NCBI GenBank assembly: GCA_964423465.1 | Contig: CAYRFK010000001.1 | Coordinates: 1-64,000 of the forward strand | Direction of reading: 5' to 3' | DNA: 64,000 nt | Source of the DNA: VGWF01 sp964423465 | GTDB lineage: Bacteria; Verrucomicrobiota; Kiritimatiellia; PWTM01 | Part shown: positions 1-7,907 of the stretch, one piece after another | How the letters are laid out: each line of letters starts with the position of its first letter | Numbering within the stretch: the stretch's first letter is position 1 | Position numbers and translations under genes: made by a program | The notes under the pieces: model-generated | What the model saw: only the letters and a program-made list of their open reading frames with translations | What the model was told of the DNA's origin: nothing | The model's database searches: none

Positions 1-51
1 CCCGGCGAAGATCCAAGGCATCCGCTGCGGCTTTGAAACCTGCTCCGTCAT
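1..51 (-). CDS. N-terminus of an unidentified protein, cut by the window edge
   Basis: Only the first 17 codons are visible, reading leftwards off the window: MTEQVSKPQRMPWIFAG. The ATG at 51 is preceded by AAAGGA about six bases upstream, a good ribosome binding site, which is the main reason for the call. The run PWIFAG could open a first membrane segment. The gene lies downstream of, and on the same strand as, the metallo-hydrolase gene, separated by a repeat array. No function can be given from so few residues. Confidence 0.45.
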   Translation of the reverse strand, partial: MTEQVSKPQRMPWIFAG

Positions 52-79
52 GGTCATCCTTTCGATCGGCTGCTGATCG

Positions 80-138
80 TTGGCTGTTGGATGTTGGTTG
101 TTGGCTGTTGGATGTTGGATGTTGGCTGTTGGCTGTTG
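80..138. repeat. TTGGATGTTGGCTG array (repeat family R1)
   Basis: Tandem degenerate units of TTGGMTG (M is A or C) fill the space downstream of the metallo-hydrolase gene and end exactly at its stop codon (139-141). The reverse complement, built of CAACATC and CAACAGC units, recurs at 6161-6215 and 16410-16452. There are no unique spacers, so this is not a CRISPR array. On the transcript of the upstream gene it would form the first part of the 3' untranslated region. Confidence 0.8.
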
Positions 139-1521
139 TCACAGATCGACGGTGTCGCCGCGGGCCGGGGTAAACACGTCGCCGAGGTTCTTCGCGCGCA
201 GGGCCTCGGCGAGGGAGGTGCGGGCGGCGGCCTCGCCGTGCACGAGGAACGTGCGGCGCGGGCGGACGGCCTCGACGTAGGCGATCAGGTCGTTGCGGTC
301 GGCGTGGGCGCTGAAGGCGTGAAGGGTGTGCACGGTGGCGCGCACATCGAACATGTCCCCGAAGATCCGCACCTGCCGGTCGCCTTCGACGAGGCGCCGG
401 CCGAGCGTGTAGGACGCCTGGTAGCCGACGATCGCGACGGCGTTGCGGGGGTCGGAGATGCCGTGCTTGAGGTGGTGGAGGATGCGGCCGTGCTCGCACA
501 TGCCGGAGGCGGCGATGATGATGCAGGGCGACCGCGAGGCAGAGAGGCGCTTGGAATCGTCGACCGACTCGGTGAAGCGGACCCACGGAGGGAAGACGGA
601 TCCCTGGTCGCGCAGGAGGGCATGCGTCTCCTCGTCGAGGAGGCCGACGTACTGTTCAAACACCTTGGCGACCTTGGCGGCCATGGGGCTGTCGACGTAG
701 GCACAGCTCTTCTGGATGACGCCCTGCGCCTGCAGGACGTTGAGGTGGTAGAGGATCTCCTGGGCGCGTTCGAGGGCGAAGGACGGGATGAAGAGCTTCC
801 CGCCGCGGCCCAGCGTCTCGCGCACAATCTCCCCGAGCTTCGCGGTGGCGCTGCGGGCGTCGTCGTGGAGGCGGTCGCAGTAGGTGCTCTCCAGGATGAG
901 CGTGTCGACATCCTTCAGGGATTCGGGATCCCGCAGCAGCGGCAGGTTCTTCCGGCCGAGGTCGAAGGCGAATGCAACGCGCCTGCGGCGGCCGTTCTCC
1001 TCGAGATCGAAGACCGTGAGGGCGGCGCCGAGGATATGCCCTGCGTCGTGGTAGGTCACGGTCACGCCCGGGGCCACCTCGACGGGGCGGCCGTAGGCGT
1101 GGCCGCGGAAGAGCTTCAGCGCGATCTCGGCATCCGCGGCGGTGTAGAGCGGCTCGATGGGCGGGAGTCCCTTGCGGCTGGTCTTCTGGTTCAGGTAGGC
1201 GGCGTCCTGCTCCTGGATGTACGCGGCGTCGCGCAGCATGATGCCACAGAGGTCGCAGGTGGCCGGGGTGGCGTGCACGGGGCCGCGGAAGCCGGCGCGG
1301 GTGAGCGACGGGATGTTGCCGCAATGGTCGATGTGGGCGTGCGAGAGAACGAGGGCGTCGGCGGACTCCGGCGGCAGGAGGAAGGACCTGTTGCGCGCAA
1401 ACGCCTCGGCGCGGCGGCCCTGAAAGAGCCCGCAATCGCGAAGAATTCGGTGCCCGCCCGCATCGAGCCAGTGCATCGATCCGGTGACCGTGTCCGCCCC
1501 GCCGTCAAACGTCAGTTTCAC
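139..1521 (-). CDS. Beta-CASP family metallo-beta-lactamase-fold RNase/exonuclease
   Basis: 460-residue protein of the metallo-beta-lactamase fold with an inserted beta-CASP domain, the architecture of CPSF73/RNase J-type RNA-processing nucleases and bacterial YsxG/Ybci-like relatives. The zinc motif HAHIDH is at residues 61-66. Further ligands appear in DAGHILGAA and DLGR, and beta-CASP motifs in SFALERAQEIL, ASGMCEHGRIL and the C-terminal FSAHAD. It probably cleaves RNA in the cytoplasm, although the physiological substrate cannot be read from sequence. I chose the GTG at 1521 because GGAGG lies seven bases upstream. The in-frame extension to 1608 would overlap the divergent glycosylase gene. 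It is followed at once by an R1 repeat. Confidence 0.85.
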   Translation of the reverse strand: MKLTFDGGADTVTGSMHWLDAGGHRILRDCGLFQGRRAEAFARNRSFLLPPESADALVLSHAHIDHCGNIPSLTRAGFRGPVHATPATCDLCGIMLRDAAYIQEQDAAYLNQKTSRKGLPPIEPLYTAADAEIALKLFRGHAYGRPVEVAPGVTVTYHDAGHILGAALTVFDLEENGRRRRVAFAFDLGRKNLPLLRDPESLKDVDTLILESTYCDRLHDDARSATAKLGEIVRETLGRGGKLFIPSFALERAQEILYHLNVLQAQGVIQKSCAYVDSPMAAKVAKVFEQYVGLLDEETHALLRDQGSVFPPWVRFTESVDDSKRLSASRSPCIIIAASGMCEHGRILHHLKHGISDPRNAVAIVGYQASYTLGRRLVEGDRQVRIFGDMFDVRATVHTLHAFSAHADRNDLIAYVEAVRPRRTFLVHGEAAARTSLAEALRAKNLGDVFTPARGDTVDL

Positions 1522-1580
1522 GCGCTCGCCTCCGCGCCCGGCCCGGTTATCATGGGGGCCGCAACACGCGGCATTCAAAC

Positions 1581-2285
1581 GTGCAACGGAACCGAAGTCA
1601 AAGCACATCGACGGCCGGAGGCCCGCCGTTCCGGGGGATCTTCGACGACCTCCTGCGCGCCTTCGGCCCGCAGAACTGGTGGCCGGCGCGAACGCGGTTC
1701 GAGGTCATGGTCGGCGCGGTGCTGACCCAGAACACGGCGTGGACGAACGTCGAGAAGGCCATCGCCGCCCTCCGGCGCACCCGGCGCCTCACGCCGGCGC
1801 GGTTGCACGCCCTCCCCCTTCCGGCCCTCGCCACCCTGATCCGGCCGGCCGGGTACTTCAACGTGAAAGCCCGCCGCCTCCGGGCACTCACCGGCCTGAT
1901 CTGCGACCGTTTCGGAGGAAGCCTCGACCGCCTGTTCGCGCTGGAAACGGCGGAGTTGCGGGACGTGCTGCTTTCGACCCACGGCATCGGGCCGGAGACG
2001 GCGGACTGCATCCTCCTCTACGCCGCCGGCCGGCCGGTCTTCGTTGTCGACGCCTACACCCGGCGCATGACAGTCCGCCACGGCTGGGCTCGCCACGGCA
2101 TCTCTTACGACGCGCTGGCCGCGCGCTTCACGGCCGGATTGCGGCGTGACACCGCCCTCTTCAACGAGTACCATGGCCTGATCGTGGCCTTGGGCAAGCA
2201 GTACTGCAGGCCGGAACCCCGGTGTGCCGGATGTCCGCTTCACCGCCGGCTCCCCCGGGGTGGTCTGCGGAGGATCGACGGATGA
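1581..2285 (+). CDS. HhH-GPD DNA glycosylase, endonuclease III / MagIII-like
   Basis: 234-residue base-excision repair glycosylase. A helix-hairpin-helix (STHGIGPETADCILLY, about 132-147) is followed by the catalytic aspartate in VVDAY (about residue 157). Endonuclease III proper has a catalytic lysine in the hairpin (GxGRKTA), but here the sequence is GIGPETA. The protein should therefore be a monofunctional glycosylase, closest in pattern to the 3-methyladenine glycosylase MagIII (note PAGYFNVKARRL). The C-terminal iron-sulfur loop is incomplete: C-x5-C-x2-C is present but the fourth cysteine is missing. Translation would start at GTG 1581. Its stop overlaps the next gene's start by four bases, suggesting coupling with the lipoprotein and tatA. 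Confidence 0.8.
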   Translation: MQRNRSQSTSTAGGPPFRGIFDDLLRAFGPQNWWPARTRFEVMVGAVLTQNTAWTNVEKAIAALRRTRRLTPARLHALPLPALATLIRPAGYFNVKARRLRALTGLICDRFGGSLDRLFALETAELRDVLLSTHGIGPETADCILLYAAGRPVFVVDAYTRRMTVRHGWARHGISYDALAARFTAGLRRDTALFNEYHGLIVALGKQYCRPEPRCAGCPLHRRLPRGGLRRIDG

Positions 2286-2638
2286 CCGGATGGATCGCTG
2301 GATGTGCGGTCGCGGCGGTCATCGGCGTGACGGCGGGCTGTGCAACGAAGCCGGATTCCGGAGCACTGCCGGTGGTTGCGATCGCGGAGCCCAGCGCCCG
2401 CCCGTGCGGGACGGTGCTGCGGGTGCGGGAGGCCGAGCGGTGGGTGGTTCTGGAGTGTTCGCTCCCCCCGCCACCGGACTCCGTGGTGGTCCTGGCGCGG
2501 GATGGAACACCCACGGCACGGGTTCGCACGACCCTGCATCGGCGCGGACCGCACGTGGTGGCGGAAATTATTGAGGGCCGGCCGAAAGCCGGCGACATGA
2601 TCGAAGGGTTGTCGGAGAGGACGGAGGAACGTCCATGA
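2282..2638 (+). CDS. Small lipoprotein of unknown function
   Basis: 118-residue protein beginning with a lipoprotein signal (MTGWIAGCAVAAVIGVTAGC), so it should be lipidated on the cysteine of VTAGC near residue 20 and held in the inner or outer membrane. The mature part has a short beta-rich domain (VLRVREAERWVVLEC, VVVLARDGTPTARVR) that recalls a small barrel, but I do not recognise the family. The start at 2282 is chosen because ATGA overlaps the upstream stop codon and places the signal sequence at the N-terminus. It overlaps tatA by four bases at its 3' end. Confidence 0.7.
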   Translation: MTGWIAGCAVAAVIGVTAGCATKPDSGALPVVAIAEPSARPCGTVLRVREAERWVVLECSLPPPPDSVVVLARDGTPTARVRTTLHRRGPHVVAEIIEGRPKAGDMIEGLSERTEERP

Positions 2639-2865
2639 GCATGGTTGGATTCATCAGTCCGAGCAACGTCGGCCCCTGGCAGGTGCTGCTCGTCGTCGTC
2701 CTGATCGTGTTCCTGTTCGGCGGCAAGAAGATCCCCGAGATCTCCCGCGCCTTGGGCCAGAGCCTCAAGGAATTCAAAAAGGGCCGCGAGGAAAGCGAGA
2801 AGGACACCGGCGACGTCGCCAAGGGCAAGGACGCCCAAGCCGACGCGAAGACCGGCAAGGCCTGA
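2635..2865 (+). CDS. tatA: Sec-independent translocase protein TatA
   Basis: 76-residue protein with the TatA layout: a short N-terminal tail, one membrane segment (WQVLLVVVLIVFLFGGKK), the conserved hinge FGGKKIPE, an amphipathic helix (ALGQSLKEFKKG) and a charged, unstructured tail. TatA oligomerises to form the pore through which folded twin-arginine proteins cross the inner membrane. No tatB or tatC is adjacent. The phenylalanine-glycine hinge and short tail fit TatA better than TatB. It overlaps the lipoprotein gene by four bases and is the last gene of this short operon. Confidence 0.93.
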   Translation: MSMVGFISPSNVGPWQVLLVVVLIVFLFGGKKIPEISRALGQSLKEFKKGREESEKDTGDVAKGKDAQADAKTGKA

Positions 2866-2910
2866 GGCAACGCGACGGGTTTTCCGCCCATTGCGGGCTC
2901 TGCAGTTTCG

Positions 2911-4122
2911 CTACCTTTTCAGCAGGATCGGTCTCGTGCCGAGGTCGGGGGCGGGTGTCATGCCGATGCCCCGCTCGGACGGTCCCTCGCGCTGAATCTC
3001 GGGCAAGTGCAGCGACAGACCCGGCGAAACCCCTTCGATGATCTGTGACGCGACCGCCGCGACCGTCGGATCCTCCCGGATCACCGCGAAGTCAGGCCGT
3101 CCGAACCACGCCACAACACGGGCGCGATCCAGCCGTTGCACGGCCTTCATCAGGAGGTCGGCCACATCGTTCGACTGCTTCTGCTGGGCATACGCGAGGA
3201 CGAGATTCAGATAGGTGGCCTCGGTGCCTTTGCCCTTGCGGATGAGGGCGCCGAGTTGGAACGCCGCCTTGCCGTACTCGCCCAGACGCAGTTGGCAGAG
3301 GCCGAGGAGATCCTGCGCCTCGACGGACTCCGGCTCCTGCTGCACCCACAAGCGCATGTGACCGAGTGCGACGGCATACTGTCCGAGATCGACAGCCGCC
3401 CGCGCAGCCACGCGAAGGGACTCCGGACGGTGGCCCTCCACCTCCAGCACCCACTGCGCGGCGTCCAGCGCACCCTCGGGATCCTTCAATTCCAGCAGCA
3501 CGGCGGCGAGCCCTTCGCGGGCCTCGATCCGGGAGGGATCGCTCTCCAGCACGGCGACAAACCCATCGCGCGCCGCGGCCATCCGGCCCAGTGTCCGCTC
3601 GATCCCCGCCTTGCGCAGTCGGAGATCAAGATTCCCGGGTGCCGACGCCAGCCGGCGATCAATTCGTGCGAGCGCCTCGGTCACCAGGCCCCGATCGATC
3701 ATACGGTCGGCATCGCGGACCAGGTCCACGATCTCGCGATTCCCGTCACGAATCCTCCGGACCACGCCGACGGCCGCATCGCCGGCCGGCCGGTCCCCCG
3801 TCCCAGCCGAAGATTGGGCGTCGCCCCTGCCCTCCGGTTGGGAATCCGCCGCGGGAACGGGATGACTCGCCTTCGAGCGGGCCTCCACCGCCAGCGCCCG
3901 GTGCCGATGGACGATGTAGGCGGTGGATGCAATGGCATAGATGGCCACAAGGGCCAGAAAGAGGATGTCCATCGAAAAAGGGGGTCGTGGGGGGCGGCTC
4001 CGCGACGGGACTCCGGCATCCGATGCATCGCGTCCTCCCCGCCGGAACAGGCGGCCGGCCGGTTCGCGCCCCTCGTAGATGCTGCGCGCGCGGCGGGACG
4101 GTTCGGGAGCGTCCGTCTTCAT
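2911..4122 (-). CDS. Membrane-anchored tetratricopeptide repeat protein
   Basis: 403-residue protein with a basic N-terminus, one membrane segment (FLALVAIYAIASTAYIV, near residues 54-70), a polar linker and then several TPR helices (for example ALARIDRRLASAPGNLDLRLRKA and ARDGFVAVLESDPSRIEAREGLA). TPR arrays bind other proteins; the partner is unknown. The ATG at 4122 overlaps the stop of the upstream BON gene as ATGA, which supports this start and translational coupling. A later ATG at 3972, just before the membrane segment, is possible but has no clear ribosome binding site. Confidence 0.75.
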   Translation of the reverse strand: MKTDAPEPSRRARSIYEGREPAGRLFRRGGRDASDAGVPSRSRPPRPPFSMDILFLALVAIYAIASTAYIVHRHRALAVEARSKASHPVPAADSQPEGRGDAQSSAGTGDRPAGDAAVGVVRRIRDGNREIVDLVRDADRMIDRGLVTEALARIDRRLASAPGNLDLRLRKAGIERTLGRMAAARDGFVAVLESDPSRIEAREGLAAVLLELKDPEGALDAAQWVLEVEGHRPESLRVAARAAVDLGQYAVALGHMRLWVQQEPESVEAQDLLGLCQLRLGEYGKAAFQLGALIRKGKGTEATYLNLVLAYAQQKQSNDVADLLMKAVQRLDRARVVAWFGRPDFAVIREDPTVAAVASQIIEGVSPGLSLHLPEIQREGPSERGIGMTPAPDLGTRPILLKR

Positions 4123-4448
4123 CGGATGGGCGTCACGCTCCAAGGCGACACCGAGAGACGATCCACAACCGAGCGCACACCCGGCACACCGTGCGCGATG
4201 CCCGTGGCCTGCGCCTTCACATCCGCCGGAACGGTCCCCAGCAGCGTGACCTGGCCGCGAAACGCCGTCACAGAAATCATGCTTCGCGCGATCGCAGGGT
4301 CCGCGGCGAGCCGCTCCCGCACCGCCAGAACCATCGCATGGTCATCCGCGGCCCCGTAGGCCGACGGCGGAGGAGGCTCGGTCATGCAGCCGCCGACCAT
4401 CAGCGCCATCGCCGCGATGCCAGCCTGGATTGTTGCCTTCCTACGCAT
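4119..4448 (-). CDS. BON-domain lipoprotein
   Basis: 109-residue protein with a lipobox signal (ending MVGGC) and one BON domain: AVRERLAADPAIARSMISV, then VTAFRGQVTLLGTVP and the GVRSVVDRL closing strand. BON domains are periplasmic or outer-membrane modules that bind phospholipid or other envelope components, as in OsmY and DolP. It is coupled by ATGA overlap to the TPR gene downstream, so the two may form an envelope complex. Starts at 4460 or 4463 are alternatives; 4448 places the basic n-region MRRK directly before the hydrophobic core. Confidence 0.75.
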   Translation of the reverse strand: MRRKATIQAGIAAMALMVGGCMTEPPPPSAYGAADDHAMVLAVRERLAADPAIARSMISVTAFRGQVTLLGTVPADVKAQATGIAHGVPGVRSVVDRLSVSPWSVTPIR

Positions 4449-4576
4449 CAGTACGGGCATCATAGGGGAAGACCGATGCCCGCGCAACGCTCGCGCGCTT
4501 CCGCGCACTTGCAGCGGTCGCGCCGGCGGGATAGGGTTGCGGACCGGCCCCGCGGGGCCGATCCGGGAGATCGCAG

Positions 4577-5788
4577 ATGAAGACATGCTTTTCCGTCCGC
4601 GGGCCAACCATCCTGGCCTCCGTTCTTTGCCTTGCCGCCGTGTCGGCCGCCCCAGCCGATTGGGCCCGGTTCCGCGGACCCAACGGCACCAGCATCCTTG
4701 AGGATAAGGCCTTCGACCCGGCTGTCGCCGGCCAGGGCCGCAAAATCTGGACCGCCGAGGCCGGCAAGGGCTACTCCGCCCTCTCCATTTCCGGCGGCCG
4801 GGCCTTCACGTTGGGGAACGCCGACGGCAAGGATTCCGTGATCTGCTACGACGCCGCGACCGGCAAGGAACTCTGGCGGCACACCTACGCGGCCGAGGCC
4901 GGCACCTTCCCCGGCCCGCGGGCCTCTCCGTGGATCGACGGCACGCGCGTCTACACGATGGGCTATTGGGGCCACGTGTGCTGCCTCGATGCCGCCAGCG
5001 GCAAGCCGGTCTGGGAGAAGAACGTCGCCAAGGAAGTCGGCGGCGACGCCGGGCGCTGGGGCTTCGCCGGGTCCCCGTGGATCGCCGGCACGACGCTCTA
5101 CCTGAACCTGAGCCAGTCGGGATGCGCGCTGGACAAGAACACCGGCAAGGTCCTCTGGGCCGGCAAGGGCGGCACCTCCGGCTACGCAACGCCTGTGCCC
5201 ATGCAGTATCGCGGACGCCCCCACCTCGCAGTGTTCGGCGCCAAGTTCCTCTACGTCGTCGACGCGGCGAACGGGAAGATCTCGGCCGAGCATCCGTGGG
5301 AGACCTCCTACGACGTCAATGCGGCCGACCCGGTGCTCGTCGATCAGCGCGTGTTCATTTCATCGGGCTACGGGAAGGGATGCGCGATGCTCGACATCTC
5401 CGGCCCCAAGGCGAAGGAGGTCTGGCGGAACGAGTCCATCCGGAACCACTTCAGCAGCACGATCCTGCTGGACGGCCACCTTTACGCCTGCGACGGCAAT
5501 ACCGGCAAGGGCGACCTCGTGTGCCTCGACGCCGCCAGCGGCAAGGAGACATGGCGCGAGAAGACAGGCTTCGGTTCGCTGGTCGTCATCAACAAGCACA
5601 TCGTCTACTTCAACGAGAAGGGCGACCTGATCATCGGCAAGGCCTCGCCGGCCGGCTTCGGGCAGGTCGCCCGCGCCGACGCGATCGTCACCGGCGGCAA
5701 GGCGTGGACCGCGCCGACGTTCAGCGACGGACGCCTCTACCTCCGGAATGACAAGGGCTCCATCGCCTGCGTCGCGGCGGGGAAGTGA
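4577..5788 (+). CDS. Secreted PQQ-type beta-propeller repeat protein
   Basis: 403 residues: signal peptide (MKTCFSVRGPTILASVLCL, cleavage near AAPA) followed by about seven blades with the PQQ-like signatures DAATGKELWRH, DAASGKPVWEK, DKNTGKVLWAG and DAASGKETWRE. Such propellers are common in planctomycete and verrucomicrobial secretomes as scaffolds or as quinoprotein-like enzymes; I see no clear PQQ-dehydrogenase active site, so a binding or scaffold role is likelier. The stop overlaps the GTG of the next gene (GTGA at 5785), so this exported protein appears to head a coupled four-gene operon with redox and isoprenoid enzymes. Confidence 0.85.
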   Translation: MKTCFSVRGPTILASVLCLAAVSAAPADWARFRGPNGTSILEDKAFDPAVAGQGRKIWTAEAGKGYSALSISGGRAFTLGNADGKDSVICYDAATGKELWRHTYAAEAGTFPGPRASPWIDGTRVYTMGYWGHVCCLDAASGKPVWEKNVAKEVGGDAGRWGFAGSPWIAGTTLYLNLSQSGCALDKNTGKVLWAGKGGTSGYATPVPMQYRGRPHLAVFGAKFLYVVDAANGKISAEHPWETSYDVNAADPVLVDQRVFISSGYGKGCAMLDISGPKAKEVWRNESIRNHFSSTILLDGHLYACDGNTGKGDLVCLDAASGKETWREKTGFGSLVVINKHIVYFNEKGDLIIGKASPAGFGQVARADAIVTGGKAWTAPTFSDGRLYLRNDKGSIACVAAGK

Positions 5789-6717
5789 CCGTCTGGCCTG
5801 ACATCCTGATCTGCCGCTGCGTCCACACCGGCATTGTTCCGGCGGAACGCTCGTCCGCCATCGCCGACGTCCTCCGCGAGGCGGGCCGCCACCATGTCAC
5901 GGTGCCGGACCTCTGCAGCCTCTGCGCGAAGCGGGATCCCAATCTCCTTGCGTGGGCCGGGCGGCCGGGTCTCAAGATCGTCGCCTGCCACCCGCGCGCC
6001 GTCGTCAACCTCTTCCTCGCCGCCGGGGCACGGCTGCAGGGCGACGCCCAGATCGTCAACCTGCGAACCGGCAGCGTCGCCGACGCCGCCGCAGAACTCG
6101 GACTGCGGGAGACGGAAAACGGAAAACGGAAAACGGAAGAGGGGGCGTCAAACACGGGCTCAACATCCAACAGCCAACATCCAACAGCCAACACCCAGCA
6201 GCCAACATCCAACAACCCTCCTCCTTCATCACTCATCACTCATCCCTCATCCCTCATCACTACCCACTCATCACTCATCACTCATCCTTCATCACTTCCC
6301 CCCTGGCTTCCCTGGTTCCCCGTGATCGACCGCGAGCGGTGCACGTCGTGCCGCCAGTGTCTTGAGTTTTGTCTCTTTGGGGTGTACGGCTTCGAGGACG
6401 GGCGCGTTGAGGTTCGGCAACCGCGGAACTGCAAGCCGCACTGCCCCGCCTGTGCACGCATCTGCCCGCATGCGGCCATCATCTTTCCGAAGCATAACGA
6501 GGCGCCGATCGACGGGGCGCCGATCGTGGACGAGGAGGCGGAGAAGGCCCGCGCGCGGCGGGACCTGCACGAACTGCTCGGCACCGACCTGGACGCCGCC
6601 CTCGCCGAACGGCGCCGGCGCGCGAAATCGCGCCTGCTCGACGCCGAGAAGGTCCGCCGCGCCATGGAGGAGCGGGCGCGCTGCTCGGGCGGCGGCAGCG
6701 CGGAGGGCGCGCCATGA
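5785..6717 (+). CDS. Hdr-like / 4Fe-4S ferredoxin protein with repeat-derived linker
   Basis: 310 residues in three parts. Residues 1-108 have cysteine motifs (ICRCVH, DLCSLCAKRD, VACHPRAV) like the N-terminal domain of heterodisulfide-reductase-linked iron-sulfur proteins. Residues 108-172 are a low-complexity stretch coded by three dispersed repeat families and rich in N, S, H, T and P. Residues 172-245 form a ferredoxin domain (CTSCRQCLEFC and CKPHCPACARICP). A basic helix ends the protein. It probably passes electrons to the radical SAM enzyme encoded next. Both flanking junctions are overlaps (GTGA at 5785, ATGA at 6714), so the repeat insertion has not broken the coupling. The family is not one I can name. 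Confidence 0.75.
   Translation: MTVWPDILICRCVHTGIVPAERSSAIADVLREAGRHHVTVPDLCSLCAKRDPNLLAWAGRPGLKIVACHPRAVVNLFLAAGARLQGDAQIVNLRTGSVADAAAELGLRETENGKRKTEEGASNTGSTSNSQHPTANTQQPTSNNPPPSSLITHPSSLITTHSSLITHPSSLPPWLPWFPVIDRERCTSCRQCLEFCLFGVYGFEDGRVEVRQPRNCKPHCPACARICPHAAIIFPKHNEAPIDGAPIVDEEAEKARARRDLHELLGTDLDAALAERRRRAKSRLLDAEKVRRAMEERARCSGGGSAEGAP
6108..6299. repeat. Composite repeat block (R3 + R1 + R4) inside a coding sequence
   Basis: Three different simple-repeat families lie end to end and in frame within the ferredoxin gene. They are CGGAAAA units (6111-6138), CAACATC/CAACAGC units (6161-6215) and CTCATCA/CTCATCC units (about 6225-6297). The first two recur elsewhere in the window (25151-25188; 80-138; 16410-16452). 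The block is 192 bases, a multiple of three, and contains no stop in the gene's frame. Confidence 0.85.
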
Positions 6718-7907
6718 TCCTGCAGCTCGCCCGCCGCATGCTGACCGAGCCCGACCCGCGGCTCATCCGGCGCTTCGCGGTCAACGCCGGATGGAAGGGC
6801 ATGCGGGCGCTGCGCCGTCTCCGCCGCACGCCGCCGGGGGCCGGCCTCGTGCCGCCGTTCCTCTTCATTTCGCTGACCAACGACTGCAACCTCTCCTGCC
6901 AGGGCTGCTGGGTCACGCCGTCGAAGCCGCCAACCGCCATCCCGCCGGAGACCCTCGACCGTCTCATCACCCAGTGGCAGCACCGCGGGTCGTCGTTCTT
7001 CGGCCTGCTGGGCGGCGAGCCCCTGCTCCACCCCGGCCTCTTCGACGTGATCGCGCGCCATCCGGAGGCCTACTTCCAGCTCTTCACGAACGGCACACTG
7101 CTGACCGACGCCGTCGCGGCGCGACTGCGCGAACTCGGCAACGTGACGCCCCTGATCAGCATCGAGGGACGCGACGCGGCCGGCGACGAGCGGCGCGGCG
7201 GGCGGGGCGTCTTCGGCCGCGCGATGGAGGCCCTCGACCACTGCCGCCGCCACCGCCTCATCACCGGCGTGGCGACCAGCGTGTGCCGCACGAACATCGA
7301 CGACCTGGCCTGCGAGGAATTCCTTCGGGAGTTGATCGGACACGGCGTCCATTACGCGTGGTACTACATCTATCGCCCCGTCGGCCCGCGCCCGACGCCG
7401 GAGATCGCGCTGGATGCGGACGGCGTCCTCCGCCTGCGCCGGTTCCTCGTCGACGTCCGCGCGCGCGTCCCGATCATGGTCGTCGACGCCTACTGGGACG
7501 CCGACGGCAGGGGCATGTGCCCCGCCGCCGCCGGCCTGAGCCACCACATCGGCCCCGCGGGCGACATCGAGCCGTGCCCCGTCATCCAGTTCGCCGCCGA
7601 GACCATCGGCGACGGCTCGCAGGCCGCGGAGACGATCGCGGGCTCAACGTTCCTCGCCGGCGCGCGCGAGGCGCTCGCCTCTGCCGACGGAGGTTGCATC
7701 CTGATGCGCCGGCCGGACCGCCTACTCGACTACGTCCGCTCGACTGGCGCGCGTGACACCTCCGGCCGCGGAACGGCGATCGCCGAACTGGAAGCCATGC
7801 GGGCGCGTCCCGATCACGAGATGGGCGCGCAGGCGATTCCCGAACGGCACTGGCTCTACCGTGCCGCCAAGCGTAACGTCTTCTTCGGACTCGGCGCCTA
7901 TGGATGA
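6714..7907 (+). CDS. Radical SAM enzyme
   Basis: 397 residues. The AdoMet-cluster motif CNLSCQGC (C58, C62, C65) is followed by the GGEP motif near residues 100-103 and by the later SAM-binding strand around LISIEG. Three further cysteines in GMCPAA, EPCPVI and GGCILM could ligate an auxiliary cluster, as in SPASM-like proteins. The N-terminal 45 residues are basic and amphipathic and might contact membrane. The gene overlaps both neighbours (ferredoxin by four bases, DUF116-polyprenyl synthetase by eight). The natural inference is that it acts on a prenyl product or prenylated lipid. The substrate itself is unknown. Confidence 0.88.
   Translation: MILQLARRMLTEPDPRLIRRFAVNAGWKGMRALRRLRRTPPGAGLVPPFLFISLTNDCNLSCQGCWVTPSKPPTAIPPETLDRLITQWQHRGSSFFGLLGGEPLLHPGLFDVIARHPEAYFQLFTNGTLLTDAVAARLRELGNVTPLISIEGRDAAGDERRGGRGVFGRAMEALDHCRRHRLITGVATSVCRTNIDDLACEEFLRELIGHGVHYAWYYIYRPVGPRPTPEIALDADGVLRLRRFLVDVRARVPIMVVDAYWDADGRGMCPAAAGLSHHIGPAGDIEPCPVIQFAAETIGDGSQAAETIAGSTFLAGAREALASADGGCILMRRPDRLLDYVRSTGARDTSGRGTAIAELEAMRARPDHEMGAQAIPERHWLYRAAKRNVFFGLGAYG

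Noticed and set aside
80..138. CRISPR-like regular repeats
   Set aside because: Units are 7-14 bases, degenerate and contiguous with no unique spacers; no cas genes are present.
1522..1608. N-terminal extension of the metallo-hydrolase
   Set aside because: It would overlap the divergent glycosylase gene, has no conserved residues, and a strong GGAGG site marks 1521.
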